The position numbers were made by a program, and so were the translations under genes. The notes under the pieces were generated by a model. The model saw only the letters and a program-made list of their open reading frames with translations. It searched no databases and was not told where the DNA came from. 35,040 bases of DNA from JALXCH01 sp964495805 (GTDB taxonomy: Bacteria > Calditrichota > Calditrichia > RBG-13-44-9), in the NCBI GenBank assembly GCA_964495805.1, contig CAZBWV010000083.1:1-35040 (forward strand). Reading direction: 5' to 3'. This document shows, in pieces, positions 33,245-35,040 of this stretch; positions within the stretch are counted from its first letter, which is position 1; each line of letters starts with the position of its first letter.

Positions 33245-34047
33245 ATTGCTTCCATCCACCTCACCGCAATAAGAAAAATCAGTACTCCGGTTAGATAACT
33301 CAGATGCGCAGGAGTGACAACTGAAACGGGTCGAAAGTCTTCCCGGGATATTCGTTCCAGAAACTCCGGGTACAGGTTTTCGGATTGTCGCAGTACCTGT
33401 ACAATAAACTGGCCAATTGATTCCACCATGTTTTTCCAGAGGTGACGTCGGCTGGTGTATTGTTGCTCGGGCTGACCCATTTCCTTTTTCACCTGTCTGG
33501 CACGATGAAACATTTCCGGTATTAAGTAAAGGGCAAACATCCCGATTCGCAGGAATTGCTGAAGCACCTCTCCCAATCTACCGAATCGGTTCCCCATTTG
33601 CTGGAGGTAATACACCAGTTCTTCTTTTTGGGTGGAGTACAATACGGTACCAGCAAGCAAAAAAACCAGTACGATTTGCTCTACCGTGTACAGAGCATCG
33701 TGCAATCCTCCGCTGGTAATGCGTAAACCTGCAACCAATTCCATGTACACCCGCCCATATCCGGTAAACATTCGGAACACAAATATAAAACATAGAAATA
33801 CCACAAACGAAAGCAATAGCGAACGATAGCGAAAGATTCGTATTCTTTGAACGGTTAATAATATAATTAACACAGCTATTAACAGAGTGTTATAGAGAAC
33901 GGATGGATAGATTAGAGAAAAGCCCAACAATATCACTGCCATCACCATTTTAAAGATCAGATTCAAATCCCTGAGTCCCACTGTTCGTCCTGCCAATTTG
34001 ACCGTCCAATTTACAAAATTTTTTGTGCAATTCAAAATCCTAAACAC
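33241..34047 (-). CDS. EcfT/CbiQ-family transmembrane protein of an ECF-type transporter
   Basis: EcfT is the membrane coupling subunit of energy-coupling-factor vitamin or metal importers and normally works with two ATPases (EcfA) and a substrate-binding S protein. The protein of about 268 residues has four to six hydrophobic segments (about 30-65, 75-95, 120-140, 245-265). A long cytoplasmic stretch with FHRARQVKKEMG (near 180-191) corresponds to the Ala-Arg-containing coupling helices of CbiQ. The frame opens at a GTG at 34047 after GGGGG, but the spacing is short and a TTG at 34035 is also possible, so the start is unsure. Upstream there is no ATPase gene, only the 1-kb repeat region. The stop overlaps truA. 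Confidence 0.72.
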   Translation of the reverse strand: MFRILNCTKNFVNWTVKLAGRTVGLRDLNLIFKMVMAVILLGFSLIYPSVLYNTLLIAVLIILLTVQRIRIFRYRSLLLSFVVFLCFIFVFRMFTGYGRVYMELVAGLRITSGGLHDALYTVEQIVLVFLLAGTVLYSTQKEELVYYLQQMGNRFGRLGEVLQQFLRIGMFALYLIPEMFHRARQVKKEMGQPEQQYTSRRHLWKNMVESIGQFIVQVLRQSENLYPEFLERISREDFRPVSVVTPAHLSYLTGVLIFLIAVRWMEAI

Positions 34048-34063
34048 CCCCTTGATTTTTGAG

Positions 34064-34146
34064 ATTCTTTCGCTCCGCTCCTCAATCCGTTCGTCGCTTC
34101 ATTCGGAATGAAAGCGTGCTGCCTGGCACCCCGAGCGGAGCAATTC
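34064..34146. repeat. GC-rich intergenic element, two degenerate copies
   Basis: The complement of 34064-34110 reads tcattccgaatgaagcgacg, then a segment with gaggagcggagcgaaag and agaatctc, matching the common 'tcattccgag..gaag..gaggaatctc' layout. A second partial copy (caccccgagcggagc) is at 34127-34141. Confidence 0.5.
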
Positions 34147-34184
34147 CTTCCTTCTGTTGCCACAAGCAGAGCTTTTCCTTCTTT

Positions 34185-34277
34185 CTGTCACCCCGAGCTG
34201 AGCGTTAGCGAAGTCGAGGGGTCTCTTGAGATTCCTACACTCGCCCCGACTTCGTCGTGGCTCGGTCGGAATGACAG
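34185..34277. repeat. 93-bp head-to-head pair of the GC-rich element
   Basis: The left half begins CTGTCACCCCGAGC and includes CGAAGTCGAGGGGTCTC; the right half, on the other strand, begins CTGTCATTCCGACC and includes CGAAGTCGGGGCGAG and GAATCTC. The result is an imperfect large inverted repeat able to form a long cruciform or RNA hairpin. Confidence 0.7.
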
Positions 34278-34333
34278 GGGAAGGCTTTTCTTTCAGAACC
34301 CAATCATCCGGAGTCAACTAATCATACCAAATA

Positions 34334-34354
34334 TTTAGACAGGATGAACAGGAT
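34334..34354 (+). repeat. 21-bp inverted repeat, left copy
   Basis: The 21 bases contain tttagacaggatgaacagg and are an exact match to the complement of 34999-35019. The following bases add a third acaggat unit (34358-34364), so the motif is itself a short tandem repeat. Confidence 0.85.
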
Positions 34355-34427
34355 GGAACAGGATTCGGGATTGATGATTGGGTTATTTTTACAACTCCAC
34401 CCTGTTTATTAGACAACCATTGATTAA

Positions 34428-34448
34428 CACCGTGGCTTTAGCCCGGTG
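34428..34448. repeat. hairpin CACCG.GGC/GCC.CGGTG
   Basis: Arms 34428-34436 and 34441-34448 pair around TTTA, with one base out of step. The sequence is closely related to the CACCGGG hairpin at 34620-34640. Confidence 0.6.
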
Positions 34449-34471
34449 ATTGGAAAGTGAAGAACAGCAAT

Positions 34472-34491
34472 AAAACCGTTTTAACGGTTTT
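34472..34491. repeat. perfect hairpin AAAACCGTT/AACGGTTTT
   Basis: Nine-base arms are separated by TT. It has the same plan as the hairpin at 34576-34597 (AAAAACCGCT/AGCGGTTTTT), so the two are probably variants of one element. Confidence 0.7.
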
Positions 34492-34575
34492 CGACAAGAA
34501 TGATGATGCTGATGGTTGTGGACGTCTGGTGTTCGGGTGAATACCGGATGGTGAACCCGGTTGGGTGAGTATTGG

Positions 34576-34597
34576 AAAAACCGCTAAAGCGGTTTTT
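34576..34597. repeat. perfect hairpin AAAAACCGCT/AGCGGTTTTT
   Basis: Ten-base arms are separated by AA. A-rich and T-rich outer arms on both sides would also make it look like a bidirectional terminator. Confidence 0.7.
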
Positions 34598-34619
34598 AGG
34601 TAAGCGGGTTACGCCGTAC

Positions 34620-34640
34620 CACCGGGCTGAAGACCCGGTG
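34620..34640. repeat. perfect hairpin CACCGGG/CCCGGTG
   Basis: Seven-base GC-rich arms surround ctgaaga, followed by ttaatgaat. This 'caccgggctgaag..cccggtgttaatgaa' module is of a type I recognise from FCB intergenic repeats. Confidence 0.7.
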
Positions 34641-34726
34641 TTAATGAATATGTGGGTGGTAGAATATGACTGATTGCTAAAGTATAGGCACAATTTAATC
34701 TTGGCTGAATGATTTTGGATGTTTGA

Positions 34727-34753
34727 TCCTGTACAATCCTGTCAATCCTGTCA
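34727..34753. repeat. 9-bp direct repeats of the atcctgt motif
   Basis: Three successive 'atcctgt(a/c)(c/a)a' units run at nine-base spacing. They are the complement of the aggat-type units in the 21-bp inverted repeat. Confidence 0.65.
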
Positions 34754-34761
34754 AAAAAAAC

Positions 34762-34780
34762 CGCATCCCAGAGGGATGCG
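34762..34780. repeat. perfect hairpin CGCATCCC/GGGATGCG
   Basis: Eight-base arms surround AGA. An A-run (tcaaaaaaaacc) lies just before it, so on the minus strand it would resemble a terminator. Confidence 0.7.
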
Positions 34781-34790
34781 CTGAGCTTAG

Positions 34791-34810
34791 CCCACCATTT
34801 CAATGGTGGG
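34791..34810. repeat. perfect hairpin CCCACCATT/AATGGTGGG
   Basis: Nine-base arms are separated by TC. It follows the previous hairpin by only ten bases. Confidence 0.7.
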
Positions 34811-34931
34811 GAAAAATGGAATCGTAACCACACACCCCCGTCGCGGAGGGTCGGTTGAATGCCAACACCGCGCCGTGCGGTTCAATTGTCCCTCCGGGTC
34901 AAATATTTGGGTGGTGGGATGTTCCCTGGTT

Positions 34932-34951
34932 ACCCCCAATGAATTGGGGGT
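34932..34951. repeat. perfect hairpin ACCCCCAAT/ATTGGGGGT
   Basis: Nine-base arms are separated by GA. It has the same arm length and two-base loop as the hairpins at 34472 and 34791. Confidence 0.7.
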
Positions 34952-34962
34952 CTAAGTTCATC

Positions 34963-34987
34963 CCATCCCTGACGGGATGGTTTTTTT
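34963..34987 (+). repeat. hairpin CCATCCC/GGGATGG followed by a T run
   Basis: Seven-base arms surround TGAC, and seven T follow at 34981-34987. On its own it would be called a terminator, but no plus-strand gene leads into it, and it belongs to the series of similar hairpins. Confidence 0.65.
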
Positions 34988-34998
34988 CAATCCGGAAA

Positions 34999-35019
34999 AT
35001 CCTGTTCATCCTGTCTAAA
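34999..35019 (-). repeat. 21-bp inverted repeat, right copy
   Basis: This is the exact reverse complement of 34334-34354. Together the copies enclose most of the hairpin series (a span of 686 bases from end to end). Confidence 0.85.
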
Positions 35020-35040
35020 AACCAAAAACCACCGCATTCC

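Larger units (their letters stand above)
34048..35040. other. 993-bp gene-free region of short repeats and hairpins
   Basis: No plausible gene is present; the open frames here are short and translate repeats. The left part (34060-34280) has copies of a GC-rich 'gtcattccgag...gaagtcgaggggtctc' element, and the right part (34334-35019) is a dense series of short perfect hairpins plus 'aggatgaacaggat'-type direct repeats. Such patches are known between genes in FCB-group genomes; no transposase that could move them is visible in the window. Confidence 0.75.

Noticed and set aside
34099..34338. Short open frames in the GC-rich elements (peptides with VIPTEPRRSRGE)
   Set aside because: This is a familiar translation product of the dispersed element and not a gene.
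34481..34833. Open frames of 70 and 74 codons in the hairpin region
   Set aside because: They run through hairpins and direct repeats, lack ribosome sites and show no protein-like pattern.
34963..34987. Hairpin plus T run as a true terminator
   Set aside because: No plus-strand gene ends nearby; it fits better as one of the series of intergenic hairpins.

Overview
The window reads as chromosomal DNA from a Gram-negative (diderm) bacterium of the FCB side of the tree, most plausibly a Calditrichota/KSB1-like or related lineage. This placement is an inference. It rests on an Omp85-type outer-membrane barrel, three lipoprotein signal peptides, ribonuclease Y, a Bacillus-type fadE/fadA/fadN set, the small PurS/PurQ pair, a DUF4321 protein, and intergenic repeats of kinds common in FCB genomes. 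No 16S gene, tRNA, phage, insertion sequence, CRISPR or transposase gene is visible. Gene density is high and most genes lie on the minus strand in tightly packed, translationally coupled operons.

Layout. At 63-2164 (minus) ribonuclease Y is followed by a ferritin-like protein. At 2543-8097 (minus) a three-gene run holds a very large outer-membrane protein (zinc-peptidase + TolB-like propeller + Omp85 barrel), RadA and a secreted NHL propeller. A divergent small lipoprotein (8367-8780, plus) and a complete beta-oxidation operon fadE-fadA-fadN (9046-14408, plus) follow, closed by a clear terminator. At 14678-19684 (minus) lie a TPR-rich STAND-like protein with degenerate nucleotide-binding motifs, an alpha/beta hydrolase and an M19 dipeptidase lipoprotein. 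At 20169-21545 is a tryptophanase and at 21784-22149 a stand-alone receiver domain. A long minus-strand train then runs from 34047 down to 22251: ecfT-truA, tal-degP-purB-purC-psd-pssA-purS-purQ-DUF4321 and tatA-gatA-gatB, many pairs overlapping by ATGA/GTGA.

How genes work together. The fad operon supplies one full beta-oxidation cycle (dehydrogenase, hydratase/hydroxyacyl dehydrogenase, thiolase). The pur/psd run joins purine synthesis (PurB, C, S, Q) to phosphatidylethanolamine synthesis (PssA, Psd). GatA and GatB form two of the three subunits of the tRNA-dependent amidotransferase; GatC is not in the window. RadA and TruA are housekeeping genes.

The unusual material lies outside ordinary metabolism: (1) the 1052-residue peptidase-propeller-barrel fusion; (2) two arrays of the same 9-bp G-rich unit (19717-19843 and 32287-32377), each directly upstream of a minus-strand gene and each able in principle to form G-quadruplexes; (3) a gene-free 1-kb tail (34048-35040) packed with short perfect hairpins and bounded in part by a 21-bp inverted repeat; and (4) the STAND-like protein whose P-loop has His where Ser/Thr is expected. 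No previously undescribed multi-gene system is proven here; these four are the best candidates for a second look.
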